Below, piece by piece: positions 29,688 through 38,784 of a DNA stretch of 64,000 bases. Numbering within the stretch: the stretch's first letter is position 1; every line of letters begins with the position of its first letter. Under the pieces are notes generated by a model that saw only the letters and a list, made by a program, of their open reading frames with translations, was not told where the DNA came from and did not search any database. The translations under genes were made by a program, and so were the position numbers. The stretch is from Niallia circulans (GTDB taxonomy: Bacteria; Bacillota; Bacilli; Bacillales; Cytobacillaceae). Location of the stretch: NCBI RefSeq assembly GCF_003726095.1, contig NZ_CP026031.1:2356001-2420000 (forward strand). Reading direction: 5' to 3'.

Positions 29688-29732
29688 ATAGGCTGGTTAG
29701 TAGGGAGCGCTGAGGGAGGTTCAGCCTACTTC
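29688..29732. repeat. GC-rich inverted repeat, possible fragment of a dispersed element
   Basis: TAGGCTG and CAGCCTA flank a 26-base segment containing the palindrome AGCGCT. The composition is richer in G than its surroundings. Words such as GCGCTGAG recur in the repeat at 60098-60262. Confidence 0.35.
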
Positions 29733-29786
29733 ATGTATCCGTAGATTAAACAAACTAGTTTTGCTCTTCCTACTGTCCTTTTTGTT

Positions 29787-29933
29787 TTAGTCTTTTATTT
29801 GTTTCTGCTCTTTGTCCAAGAAGGCATCAACCGCGCCGTCGTTATAGGAATCCATCACTTGGGCAGTTACTTCTTCGCTTCCCTTTTCATCAAATTCAAA
29901 ATCATTCTGTATTCTTTCATTTTGTTTGTGCAT
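29787..29933 (-). CDS. Small acidic protein of 48 residues, resembling DUF4025/YozQ
   Basis: The minus strand encodes MHKQNERIQNDF and onwards to KQIKD for 48 codons, starting at ATG 29933 behind GGAAGGAA with good spacing. It is acidic and hydrophilic, with no membrane span. The segment VTAQVMDSYNDGAVDA resembles the conserved core of DUF4025 proteins of Bacillus as I remember it; this is a tentative match. It lies divergently from the stress-protein gene, with 108 bases between the two starts, so it could share its regulation. Confidence 0.62.
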   Translation of the reverse strand: MHKQNERIQNDFEFDEKGSEEVTAQVMDSYNDGAVDAFLDKEQKQIKD

Positions 29934-29980
29934 CCCTATTCCTTCCTTTCTTATTTTCTTCCCTATTATTTGAATGAAAA

Positions 29981-30006
29981 GTTAACCTTATGCATGAATT
30001 GGGTAT
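29981..30006 (+). promoter_or_regulatory. Sigma-B-like promoter of the stress-protein gene
   Basis: GTTAAC (29981-29986), a 14-base spacer and a perfect GGGTAT (30001-30006) fit the general-stress sigma-B promoter pattern. An overlapping TATAAT (30006-30011) could also serve sigma-A. Confidence 0.55.
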
Positions 30007-30041
30007 ATAATAGAAGGAGATAAACTTAAGGAGTGAATGCT

Positions 30042-30488
30042 ATGAACGTAAACTATCAAAACATTATTGTGGCAGTAGATGGTTCAGATGAGGCTGATAA
30101 TGCTATAAAGAAAGCGATTTCGATAGCAAAAGAAAATAATGCTAGGCTTGTCATTGCCCACGTTATTGATACGAGATCTTTTGCAACGGTAGCTGCGTAC
30201 GATCAATCCATTGCAGCTAAATCAGATGAATTCGCTAATGAGCTCTTAGATAAATATATTGTTCAAGCAACTGCAGCAGGAGTTCAGAATGTTGTAAAGG
30301 CAATTGAATTCGGTTCTCCAAGAGCAGTAGTTCCTCGGGAAATTGCGACAAAGTATAAAGCAGATTTAATCGTGTGTGGAGCGACAGGTTTAAATGCCGT
30401 TGAGAGATTTATTATCGGTAGTGTCTCTGAAGGAATTACCAGAAATGCTCCTTGTGATGTTTTAATTGTTAGAAGCAGTGATCAATAG
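30042..30488 (+). CDS. Universal stress protein, UspA family
   Basis: The 148-residue protein has the Usp fold: an N-terminal strand with VAVDGSDEADNAIKKA and the C-terminal nucleotide loop GATGLNAVERFIIGSVSEGI, which fits the ATP-binding subgroup (G-2x-G-9x-G-S). B. subtilis paralogues such as YxiE and NhaX belong to the sigma-B stress regulon, in agreement with the promoter seen upstream. The ATG at 30042 is eight bases behind AAGGAG; the in-frame GTG at 30033 overlaps that site. Confidence 0.92.
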   Translation: MNVNYQNIIVAVDGSDEADNAIKKAISIAKENNARLVIAHVIDTRSFATVAAYDQSIAAKSDEFANELLDKYIVQATAAGVQNVVKAIEFGSPRAVVPREIATKYKADLIVCGATGLNAVERFIIGSVSEGITRNAPCDVLIVRSSDQ

Positions 30489-30493
30489 ATATA

Positions 30494-30557
30494 AAAAGAA
30501 GAAAGTTCTATTATAGAAAGCAGTGTTTGCAATCAAATAATAGAACTTTCTTCTTTT
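30494..30557. terminator. Bidirectional terminator between the stress gene and argH
   Basis: Perfect 21-base arms (AAAAGAAGAAAGTTCTATTA and its complement) enclose a 22-base loop. The right arm runs into the argH stop codon at 30556-30558. Confidence 0.9.
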
Positions 30558-31947
30558 ACTTCACTTCTTCTTTTTCCCAAACACAAAGCTTTGCTTTTTC
30601 AATCGCTTGCTTTATTTGGGTAAATCCAGTTCCGCCAGCACTATTTCGTCTTTCAACTGCCGTTCTGGGATTTAATACATGGTAGATATCCTGTTCAAAT
30701 AAGCTGCTCGCTTCTTGTAATTCTGTAATACTTAAATCCTGCAAATAACATTTTTTATTCACACAATATAGAACCAATTTCCCTACTACTTCATGCGCCT
30801 CTCTGAAAGGCATCCCTTTTTCTGATAAATAATCAGCTAATTCTGTAGCATTAGAAAAGTCATTTTTCGTGGCATTTTCCATTCCTTGCTCATTAACCTT
30901 CATTGTTTGAATCATACCAGCAAAAATGCGCAAAGAGCCAACCACCGTTTTTACGGTATCAAACATCCCTTCTTTATCTTCCTGCATATCTTTATTGTAA
31001 GCTAAAGGCAAACCTTTCAATACAGTTAACAAGCCCATTAAATTTCCATAAACCCGCCCGGTTTTTCCACGGATTAATTCAGCCATATCTGGATTTTTCT
31101 TTTGGGGCATAATACTGCTTCCCGTGGAAAAACTATCGTCTAATTCAATAAATTTAAATTCTTGAGAAGACCAAAGAATAATTTCTTCACTAAAGCGCGA
31201 TAGATGCATCATTAAAATAGAACTAGTTGATAGAAATTCTAGGATAAAGTCACGATCGCTTACTGCATCCATACTATTTTCATAAATGGAATCAAAGCCA
31301 AGTAGGTCAGCACTATAGGAACGATCAATAGGAAAGGTTGTTCCTGCTAAAGCACCGGCACCTAGTGGTGATACATTAATTCTCGTTACGTTTTCCTGAT
31401 ATCGCTGTTTGTCTCTTTCAAACATCCAGAAATACGCCATTAAATGATGCGCAAAAGAGATAGGCTGGGCACGCTGAAGATGTGTATACCCAGGCATTAC
31501 TGTTTCAATATGATGCTCTGCCTTTTCCAACAACGCGCTTTGCAGCTCATTCAATAATTGAATAATTTGCTTTACTTGTGTTCGCAGGTAAAGATGCATA
31601 TCTGTTGCAACTTGATCATTTCTACTTCTACCAGTATGGAGCTTCCCACCTATAGGACCAATTAAATCCGTTAATTTACTTTCTAAATTAAGATGGATAT
31701 CTTCTAATTTTACAGAAAAAGTTAATTCATCCTTTTCTGCTTGCTTTTTTAACGTAAGTAACCCATTTTTGATTTTCTCTGCCTCTTCTACTGACAATAT
31801 CCCTGTTTTAGAGAGCATTGCCACATGGGCAATGCTCCCTTCTATATCTTCTAATACTAGCTCCTGATCAAAGGAAATGGACGCACCGAATTCATCTACC
31901 CATTCCTCGGCAGATTTTGTAAATCTACCTCCCCATAATTTCTTCAC
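30556..31947 (-). CDS. argH: Argininosuccinate lyase
   Basis: ArgH splits argininosuccinate into arginine and fumarate, the last step of arginine synthesis. The 463 residues include KLWGGRF at the start, [12 protein letters not shown], the HTHLQ-like [10 protein letters not shown] loop and the superfamily signature [12 protein letters not shown]. The start is GTG at 31947, overlapping the argG stop by four bases (GTGA) and preceded by AAGAAGGTG, so it is translated by coupling with argG. Confidence 0.97.
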   Translation of the reverse strand: MKKLWGGRFTKSAEEWVDEFGASISFDQELVLEDIEGSIAHVAMLSKTGILSVEEAEKIKNGLLTLKKQAEKDELTFSVKLEDIHLNLESKLTDLIGPIGGKLHTGRSRNDQVATDMHLYLRTQVKQIIQLLNELQSALLEKAEHHIETVMPGYTHLQRAQPISFAHHLMAYFWMFERDKQRYQENVTRINVSPLGAGALAGTTFPIDRSYSADLLGFDSIYENSMDAVSDRDFILEFLSTSSILMMHLSRFSEEIILWSSQEFKFIELDDSFSTGSSIMPQKKNPDMAELIRGKTGRVYGNLMGLLTVLKGLPLAYNKDMQEDKEGMFDTVKTVVGSLRIFAGMIQTMKVNEQGMENATKNDFSNATELADYLSEKGMPFREAHEVVGKLVLYCVNKKCYLQDLSITELQEASSLFEQDIYHVLNPRTAVERRNSAGGTGFTQIKQAIEKAKLCVWEKEEVK

Positions 31948-33152
31948 ACAGACACCTTCTTGTCGTTTTCCACAATGCTTTGAACCTTTGTAGGAAGTCC
32001 CCAAAGTTTAATGAAGCCAACCGCTGCTGCATGATCAAACTCATCGTCGGAAGTATACGTAGCAAGTTTTTCATCATATAAAGAATATGGTGATTTTCTT
32101 CCTTCTACAATCGCATGCCCTTTAAATAGTTTCACGCGAACCGTTCCTGTCACGTTTTTCTGGGTTTCTTGCAAGAAAGCTTGCAATGCTTTTGTAATTG
32201 GAGAGAACCAAAGTCCCTCATAAATAACTTCTGTGATTTTCTTTTCGATAACTGGTTTAAAATGTGCTACTTCTTTTACAAGCGTAATATCTTCTAATTC
32301 TTTATGTGCTTTCATCAATGTTAAAGCACCTGGACATTCATACACTTCTCTTGATTTAATTCCTACTAATCTATTTTCTACATGATCGATTCTACCCACA
32401 CCATGTTTTCCGGCGATCTTATTTAACTCAAGAATTAGCGCAGATAAAGAATAAGTAATACCATCTATGCTGACAGGGACACCTTCCTTAAATTCAATTT
32501 CAATAATATCTGCTTGATCAGGAGCATTTTCGAGACTTACTGTTAAGTCATACGCTTCTTCTGGAGGGGCAGCCCAAGGATCTTCTAAAATTCCACATTC
32601 ATTGCTTCTTCCCCATAGATTTTGGTCTATAGAAAATGGACTATCCAAGTTAACCGGGATTGGAATATTTTTTTCTTTTGCATAAGCAATTTCTTCTTCA
32701 CGAGACCATCCCCACTCGCGGACTGGTGCTAATACTTTTAAATTAGGATTTAATGCTTGGATAGATACTTCAAAACGCACTTGGTCATTTCCTTTTCCCG
32801 TACATCCATGTGCGACCGCAATAGCATTTTCTTTTTCTGCTACTTCTACTAATTTTTTGGAAATTAAAGGTCTAGATAATGCAGAGACAAGGGGATACTT
32901 TCCTTCATAAAGGGTATGTGCCTGCATAGCAGTAAGTGCAAAATCCTGTGCGAATTCTTCTTTTGCATCGATGACATAAGATTGAACTGCACCAACCGAA
33001 AGTGCTTTTTGTTGTATAAAGTTCAAATCCTTTCCTTCACCAACATCTAAGCAGCAAGCTACTACATCATAACCTTGATCCTGTAACCATTTTATTGCTA
33101 CAGATGTATCTAATCCTCCTGAATATGCTAAGACTACTTTTGGATTTGCCAT
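31944..33152 (-). CDS. argG: Argininosuccinate synthase
   Basis: ArgG joins citrulline and aspartate using ATP. The 402 residues begin with the PP-loop [11 protein letters not shown] and contain [15 protein letters not shown] and LWGRSNECG, all typical of type 1 ArgG. The ATG at 33152 follows AGGAGG. Two ARG-box-like sequences lie 20-60 bases upstream, so repression by AhrC/ArgR in the presence of arginine is expected. argH follows with a four-base overlap. Confidence 0.97.
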   Translation of the reverse strand: MANPKVVLAYSGGLDTSVAIKWLQDQGYDVVACCLDVGEGKDLNFIQQKALSVGAVQSYVIDAKEEFAQDFALTAMQAHTLYEGKYPLVSALSRPLISKKLVEVAEKENAIAVAHGCTGKGNDQVRFEVSIQALNPNLKVLAPVREWGWSREEEIAYAKEKNIPIPVNLDSPFSIDQNLWGRSNECGILEDPWAAPPEEAYDLTVSLENAPDQADIIEIEFKEGVPVSIDGITYSLSALILELNKIAGKHGVGRIDHVENRLVGIKSREVYECPGALTLMKAHKELEDITLVKEVAHFKPVIEKKITEVIYEGLWFSPITKALQAFLQETQKNVTGTVRVKLFKGHAIVEGRKSPYSLYDEKLATYTSDDEFDHAAAVGFIKLWGLPTKVQSIVENDKKVSV

Positions 33153-33170
33153 TACCTAATTCCTCCTATA

Positions 33171-33189
33171 TGCGAATAAATATTCATTT
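33171..33189. promoter_or_regulatory. ARG box 1 (AhrC/ArgR operator)
   Basis: TGCGAATAAATATTCATTT carries the palindromic core GAAT-AAAT-ATTC of arginine repressor boxes, just upstream of the argG ribosome binding site. Confidence 0.7.
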
Positions 33190-33191
33190 AT

Positions 33192-33208
33192 TTATATTTT
33201 TATTCAAA
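33192..33208. promoter_or_regulatory. ARG box 2 (second operator half or box)
   Basis: TTATATTTTTATTCAAA, three bases beyond the first box, matches the better half of the B. subtilis operator (ATTTTTATTCA). Tandem boxes are usual for hexameric AhrC. Confidence 0.55.
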
Positions 33209-33420
33209 AACTATATGTATCACTTTAACAACTTTCCCTAATAATTTCAATAGAATTTTTATAAAAATTTAAATAATTTTATTTTTATACACACAAAAAG
33301 ATAGGAAGTCTCAGTATACATCCTATTAATAAACTAATTATTTGTATCTATAAAAATAAGCTTAATGTTTTATGCATTATTTTATACATTTCATTACTAG
33401 ATAAATCTATTTTTATATAT

Positions 33421-33467
33421 AAAAAAGGTCAACCCTTTTCTTTACATGAAAAGTTATTGACCTTTTT
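33421..33467. terminator. Terminator after moaB
   Basis: AAAAAAGGTCAA and TTGACCTTTTT form the base of a hairpin with a second inner pairing CTTTTC/GAAAAG. T-runs flank both sides. Confidence 0.85.
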
Positions 33468-33471
33468 ATTA

Positions 33472-33978
33472 TTATTTATGCAACTCGCTGACGACATGAC
33501 TTAATTCAGGAAGGATTAATTTGTTCATCGCAAGCCGTACAGCCCCTGTAGATCCTGGAGTACAAAAAATGACCGTATTATTAATCGTTCCAGCAATCGC
33601 TCTTGTTAGTATGGCACTAGAGCCTATATCTTCTGTATAGCTTAACATTCGAAACAGTTCTCCAAATCCATCTAATTCTTTTGTTAAAAGAGGTTTAATA
33701 GCTTCGATGGTAACATCCCTTGGTGAAATTCCTGTCCCTCCATTTAGGAGAATACAGTCTATTTCAGCTGATTGCACGCCCGTTATTATTTCTTGTACAA
33801 TTTGTTCTTTCTCATCCTTTACAATGACATACTTTTGTATAGAATGGTTTTCCTGTTCTAGCAGATCAATCATCAATTTACCGCTTTTATCATTTTCCTC
33901 AGATCTTGTATCACTAACGGTTATTATTTTACAGCCCACCTGTAAGTATTGATGCTTCGTATGGATTTGTTTATTCAT
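33472..33978 (-). CDS. moaB: MoaB, molybdopterin biosynthesis protein
   Basis: The 168-residue protein has the MogA/MoaB fold: ITVSDTRSEENDKSG near the N-terminus, the NGGTGISPRDVT loop, and GSTGAVRLAMNKLILPEL near the C-terminus. MoaB-type proteins act at molybdopterin adenylylation; the Bacillus copy may be only partly redundant with MogA-like enzymes. Its ATG overlaps the helD stop by four bases (ATGA). Position next to argG-argH matches B. subtilis. Confidence 0.94.
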   Translation of the reverse strand: MNKQIHTKHQYLQVGCKIITVSDTRSEENDKSGKLMIDLLEQENHSIQKYVIVKDEKEQIVQEIITGVQSAEIDCILLNGGTGISPRDVTIEAIKPLLTKELDGFGELFRMLSYTEDIGSSAILTRAIAGTINNTVIFCTPGSTGAVRLAMNKLILPELSHVVSELHK

Positions 33979-36293
33979 CTTTCCCCACTCTTTCGCTCGT
34001 TTTCTTTCTCCACTGTAAAATATGCTTCATGTGTCTTATCCAATAATAACGATGCTTTGTCGCGTGTAAATAAATGAAGGCGATGCATTGGTCTTGTCAT
34101 TGCTACATATAAAAGCTTTAAATCTATTTCTTCTTGGGAAAAAGACTCATTTAACGTAAAAAGAAGAACTGCGTCAAATTCCAGTCCCTTGGAAAGGTAG
34201 CTTGGGACAATAATTAAATAATTCTTTTCAAGATCTTCATTTTCTTGAAGAAATTGGACATTAGGCACTTTTCTTTTTTGCATCTCTTTCAATATTGCTT
34301 TACATTCTTCCTCTGTTTTACCAATAATAGCAATAGAGTGATAACCGTCATTATGCAGTCGATCTGCTACTTGAATCATTCTGTCAACCAATTCTTGTTT
34401 TTGCTCATATAAATGAACAGTTGGTTTTTCTCCATGGCGGACAACTGGTTTTACTTTGGGCAAATCTTCATTGACTAAATGCAAAATTTCATTTGCCAAA
34501 AACATAATTTCAATCGTAGTCCGGTAGCTTTTTTGCAAGGTCATATAATTCGCGCGCGGAAAAATAGTTTGCTGTAATGTCTGCCAGTTCTGTAATCCTC
34601 GATAGGAGTGAATCCCTTGTGCTAAATCTCCAACAAGGGTAAACATATCTGTTTCTAGTCCTGCTTTTAAGGCATATAGCTGAAATTCGCTATAATCCTG
34701 CACTTCATCAATGACAATATTCTTCGCTCGATATTCTTTATCTATGCCAAATATTTTATACTGCAAATAAAATAATGCCCCTAAGTCCTCGATTTCCACT
34801 TTCTTTTGTTTTAATATCTTTCGCTGGAAGGCAATCAAATAATCTAATTGCTTTTCTGTTAGCGAATCTTCCGTATATTTTCTAAGGAGCTCCTTATCCG
34901 CAAATAATCTGGAATAATACCCATATAAATCGGTTGTTTCCATCGTCTTCATATATCTTCTAACAGCAGTTGATGCTTCTTTCTTTACTGTTGCTAATCT
35001 TTCTGCCTTCGTGTCTAGAAAATAGACAACTTTCTCTTTACGCTTTGTATCTTCTTTTATCTTTAAGGCTCGATCTAATGCATCTTCATACTTATCTTCC
35101 AACTTACTTAAGATTATTTTCTTTTTCCGTTTTAAATCAGCTTGTAAGATTCCCTTTATTTTCTCTTTCCGTTTGATTAAAGGAAGATAATCGTATTCCT
35201 TCTTAAATAAACGCTCCAGTTTCTTTGCTCCATATAACGGGAATTTTTCTACCCGAAAATCTTCTTTTGGACTCATTTCATTACATATATCCACTAAATA
35301 TTTATCCATTACCTTTTTATATTCTAAAGATCCTTTATAACGGGAAAGCCACTTAACCAATTCTTCTTGTTTGTTCGTATGATTTATAAATGTTAGTAGT
35401 TTTTTATTTGACTGAATTACTTTCATTTTCTTGCCAATGCATAGTAAAACATAATCTAGGAATGTCGTTTGGCGAATCTTCTCTACGCCCAAATCAGGCA
35501 GTGCTTGTGCAATATATCCGATAAACATATTATTTGGCGCAATAATCATTAATTGCTCAGGTTGAAAATATTTTGCATAGTTATAGATAAAATAGGATAT
35601 TCGGTGTAAAGCAATAGTTGTCTTACCACTTCCGGCCGCTCCTTGCACAATGATCGGTCGATTTAAATCAGCTCGAATTATTTCATTTTGTTCTGCTTGA
35701 ATGGTTGAAATAATCTCTGTTAGTCGTTGGTCTGCTTTTCCAGCAAGAGATTGCTGCAATAATTCATCTGTCGTCGTTAAATCTATATCCTGATAATGAA
35801 GGAGCTCCCCTTTTTCAATTTTAAATTGTCTTTTTAACGATAAATGCCCATCAATCGTTTCTTCATTGACTTCATATGAAACTTCTCCCAATCGTCCATC
35901 GTAATAGACATTTGCAATTGGTGAACGCCAGTCTACTATAATTGGTTTTTGTGTGTCTTTTTCAAAAAGCGATGTCTTTCCTAAATAATAGACATTCTTT
36001 TGGGACTTCCCTTTCATTTGATAATCAATCCGCGCAAAATAGGGAGCATCTAAAATACGTTTTAAAATACTTAACTCGGTTGTTGCAAGCTGCAAAAACT
36101 TACTATTCGTTAAATAGTTGATATAACTCAAACTACTGTCAAGCGCCTCTTCATTGCTTATGGATTCTCGCACATTTTCCTGTAAAGTCCCTTGATTGAT
36201 TTGCGCCTCATGCAAAACGTCATTCATATAATTTTTCGTATATTCAAGTCTTTTCTTTTCCTGTTCCCATTCGTCTATTGAAAAGTCTTCCAT
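33975..36293 (-). CDS. helD: HelD, RNA polymerase recycling helicase
   Basis: HelD frees RNA polymerase from DNA after termination and belongs to the UvrD-like superfamily 1. The 772 residues show an N-terminal helical arm that in class I HelD reaches the secondary channel, Walker A GAAGSGKTT (218-226), a long charged helical insertion in the middle, the Walker B region NIVIDEVQDYSEFQ and the C-terminal motif LYVAMTRPMHRL. I start at ATG 36293 behind AAGGGG; an upstream in-frame ATG at 36311 lacks a clear site. It overlaps moaB; in B. subtilis helD lies elsewhere. Confidence 0.93.
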   Translation of the reverse strand: MEDFSIDEWEQEKKRLEYTKNYMNDVLHEAQINQGTLQENVRESISNEEALDSSLSYINYLTNSKFLQLATTELSILKRILDAPYFARIDYQMKGKSQKNVYYLGKTSLFEKDTQKPIIVDWRSPIANVYYDGRLGEVSYEVNEETIDGHLSLKRQFKIEKGELLHYQDIDLTTTDELLQQSLAGKADQRLTEIISTIQAEQNEIIRADLNRPIIVQGAAGSGKTTIALHRISYFIYNYAKYFQPEQLMIIAPNNMFIGYIAQALPDLGVEKIRQTTFLDYVLLCIGKKMKVIQSNKKLLTFINHTNKQEELVKWLSRYKGSLEYKKVMDKYLVDICNEMSPKEDFRVEKFPLYGAKKLERLFKKEYDYLPLIKRKEKIKGILQADLKRKKKIILSKLEDKYEDALDRALKIKEDTKRKEKVVYFLDTKAERLATVKKEASTAVRRYMKTMETTDLYGYYSRLFADKELLRKYTEDSLTEKQLDYLIAFQRKILKQKKVEIEDLGALFYLQYKIFGIDKEYRAKNIVIDEVQDYSEFQLYALKAGLETDMFTLVGDLAQGIHSYRGLQNWQTLQQTIFPRANYMTLQKSYRTTIEIMFLANEILHLVNEDLPKVKPVVRHGEKPTVHLYEQKQELVDRMIQVADRLHNDGYHSIAIIGKTEEECKAILKEMQKRKVPNVQFLQENEDLEKNYLIIVPSYLSKGLEFDAVLLFTLNESFSQEEIDLKLLYVAMTRPMHRLHLFTRDKASLLLDKTHEAYFTVEKENERKSGER

Positions 36294-36355
36294 TGTTTCC
36301 CCTTTCTCCATTTATAAGAAACTTCCATCCGTATTTTAGTCCACGGTTGCTGCAC

Positions 36356-37191
36356 CTATCTCAAAGTCGGATAAATTCTATCTTGTTTGCTTAGTAAATA
36401 GCTTTTTTGATAAAAATGATTTGCCATTTCCGTCATCCTTTTCGTAAAATGGTAATTCGCAGCTGCTCCTATTATGGTACCAGCCTTACTGTATTTCCTT
36501 TTAAGAAATAAAATAAAGGAAAGCTTTATCAGCTCATTTAATAAAGAATGCAGCATCTTTTCCTGAACTATTTCATCCTTTCCATCATAAAAGAAACCTT
36601 GCTGTTCTTGCTCTAATTCATCCATTAGCTCATTCCATGCTTCTTTTCGCTGCTCATGCGGTAAACAGCCTGCACAGAAAACTTTCAATGCCGTCATGAT
36701 TTCATTGGGACTATCTGCTGGTCTCCCATATAGCGAAGCAAGAACCTGAACGGATCGAAGATTAATAATAAGCATCGAGAGAAAATCTCCCATGAAAAAA
36801 CCAGTATGCTTTGAAGCCAAAGCCCTTGGACCGAGGCAAGCATCCTGTAATGAGCCATTTGTTTTTCTGCAATGGATTGTAATTGGTCTATACTCAATTT
36901 TGTCATATCTCTTAAAGTGAAGATGGATTCATTATGTACTCTTGCCTGCTGCATAATTTTTTGGGCGGTGTTTCGTTGAAATGTGGAATTAATTAAGATG
37001 GCATGAAGATGAAATAAGATATTATTAAGTGATCGTACAATTTTTTGTTTTTGCCATTCAGGTAAATAGGATAAGCCAGTATCTATGTAATCTGAATAAA
37101 GATGGAGAATTTTGATTGGGCGCTCACTTTTCCTTTCCTTTTCCCATTGTTCTATTTTATCCAAATAATAAGCTTCAGCTTTTGTAAGCAT
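36356..37191 (-). pseudogene. EcsC-family protein gene with a single-base frameshift
   Basis: Two overlapping frames make one protein. The first, from ATG 37191 behind GGGGGG, reads to LASVQG and then goes out of frame; the second continues from about 36820 with LASKHTGFFMGDFLS and INLRSVQVLASLYGRPADSP, which is characteristic of the EcsC family. Adding one base near 36817-36822 (minus-strand GGGCTTTGGC) restores about 278 residues. EcsC proteins are poorly characterised, linked in B. subtilis to the EcsAB transporter locus. The site is not a classical slippery heptamer, so real inactivation or a sequencing error is likelier than programmed shifting. Confidence 0.75.
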
Positions 37192-37248
37192 TTAATCCCC
37201 CCTGAATAATAAGAATCATTCCTTATTTTACTAAAAGAAGCCAATAAA

Positions 37249-37290
37249 AGACAATCTTTATCGTACATTGAGCTACGAAAAAGATTGTCT
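37249..37290 (-). terminator. Terminator after ackA
   Basis: AGACAATCTTT-TCGTA and TACGA-AAAGATTGTCT form a long stem followed on the minus strand by TTTATT. Confidence 0.8.
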
Positions 37291-37324
37291 TGTTATTCTT
37301 ATCCTAGATCTTTGCAGACTTAAC

Positions 37325-38515
37325 TTAAATACCAGCTAATCTACAAACGTCTCTTGCAATCATTACTTCTTCATTTGTTGGAATTACCATTACTTTTACT
37401 GGAGAATGTGGATAGTTAACGAATGATTCTTCTCCAGAAATTTTATTCAATGTTGGATCCCAATATACTCCCATAAATTCAAGGCCTTGAAGAACTCTTG
37501 CACGAACAATTTCACTATTCTCCCCAATACCAGCAGTAAAGATGATTGCATCTACACCGTTCATTCCAGATGCATATGAGCCAATGTATTTATGGATGTT
37601 ATCTGCAAAAATTCTCAATGCAAGTTCCGCACGATCGTTGCCTTCTTTTGCTTGCTCTGTAATATCACGTAAATCACTGGAGAAACCAGAGATTCCTAAA
37701 AGACCACTCTTCTTATTTAACACTTGTAATACTTCATCAGCAGATTGATCTGTTTTTTCCATGATAAATGGAATTAACGCAGGGTCAATATTACCAGAAC
37801 GAGTTCCCATTGTAACACCTGCAAGAGGAGTGAATCCCATTGAAGTATCAACAGACTTTCCACCTTCAATAGCTGCAATACTAGCGCCATTTCCTAAGTG
37901 ACATGAAATTAAACGTAATTGGTCAATAGGACGGCCTAATAATTCAGCAGCGCGTTGAGACACGTATTTATGGCTTGTTCCATGGAAACCATATTTACGA
38001 ATTCCATATTGCTCATAATATTCATATGGAAGGCTGTATAAATAAGATTTTTCCGGCATTGTTTGATGGAACGCTGTATCAAATACTGCTACAGCCGGTA
38101 CATTTGGCAATACATGTTGGAATGCACGAATACCAGTTAAGTTAGCTGGATTGTGTAAAGGCGCTAATTCAGATAAAGTATCAATTTTACCAATTACATC
38201 ATCTGTAATTAATGCAGAATCAGCAAATTCTTCTCCGCCATGAACTACACGATGACCAATTCCTTCGATTTCATCTAAAGAAGCGATAATACCTAACTCT
38301 GTTAATTTGCCTAAAAGAATCTTTACAGCGACATCATGATCAGGAATTTCTGTAACTTCCTTGATTTTTTCTCCGTTGACAGAGATATTAAATACAGCAT
38401 CAGTTAATCCAATACGCTCTATTAAACCTTTTGTAATTACTTCTTCACTTGGCATTTCGAACAATTGAAACTTTAGTGAAGAACTACCAGCATTAATCGC
38501 AATTATTTTTGCCAT
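37325..38515 (-). CDS. ackA: Acetate kinase
   Basis: AckA converts acetyl phosphate and ADP to acetate and ATP in overflow metabolism. The 396 residues contain the N-terminal phosphate loop [18 protein letters not shown] with the catalytic region, HLGNGASI and FTAGIGENS. The start at 38515 is placed at MAKII behind GGGGAG; a longer reading has no binding site. No clear cre site is visible upstream. Position between moaB and ytxK is conserved in Bacillus. Confidence 0.97.
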   Translation of the reverse strand: MAKIIAINAGSSSLKFQLFEMPSEEVITKGLIERIGLTDAVFNISVNGEKIKEVTEIPDHDVAVKILLGKLTELGIIASLDEIEGIGHRVVHGGEEFADSALITDDVIGKIDTLSELAPLHNPANLTGIRAFQHVLPNVPAVAVFDTAFHQTMPEKSYLYSLPYEYYEQYGIRKYGFHGTSHKYVSQRAAELLGRPIDQLRLISCHLGNGASIAAIEGGKSVDTSMGFTPLAGVTMGTRSGNIDPALIPFIMEKTDQSADEVLQVLNKKSGLLGISGFSSDLRDITEQAKEGNDRAELALRIFADNIHKYIGSYASGMNGVDAIIFTAGIGENSEIVRARVLQGLEFMGVYWDPTLNKISGEESFVNYPHSPVKVMVIPTNEEVMIARDVCRLAGI

Positions 38516-38784
38516 AAAATGATTTACTCCCCTTTTGTATAACAACTTTTTATTTATTTGCCTGACATTGAACAGATCGGATCATACAACAGACAAGATT
38601 TACTTCTTTCAGTTTTTCATTAAAACATTCTACTAGAAACATTTCAAGCACATTATGCCCAGTTATTCATTTTTTTTTAGATTTTCGTCGTTTTTTCGAA
38701 AAAAAGACAAATTTATGCCGATTATCTTCTATATAATAAAAGGAAACTGTCTTATAACACTTAACGTAATTTAAATTATTATCC

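Larger units (their letters stand above)
33153..33471. other. argG promoter region and moaB terminator
   Basis: The 319-base gap contains two ARG-box-like sites (33171-33208) and a terminator (33421-33467). The AT-rich middle part shows nothing else. Confidence 0.6.

Noticed and set aside
29799..30023. Plus-strand 74-codon ORF upstream of the stress gene
   Set aside because: It is antisense to the better-supported 48-codon gene, overlaps the promoter and has no ribosome binding site.
36817..36822. Programmed frameshift in the EcsC-family gene
   Set aside because: GGGCTTTGG is not an X-XXY-YYZ slippery sequence and no stimulatory structure is evident.
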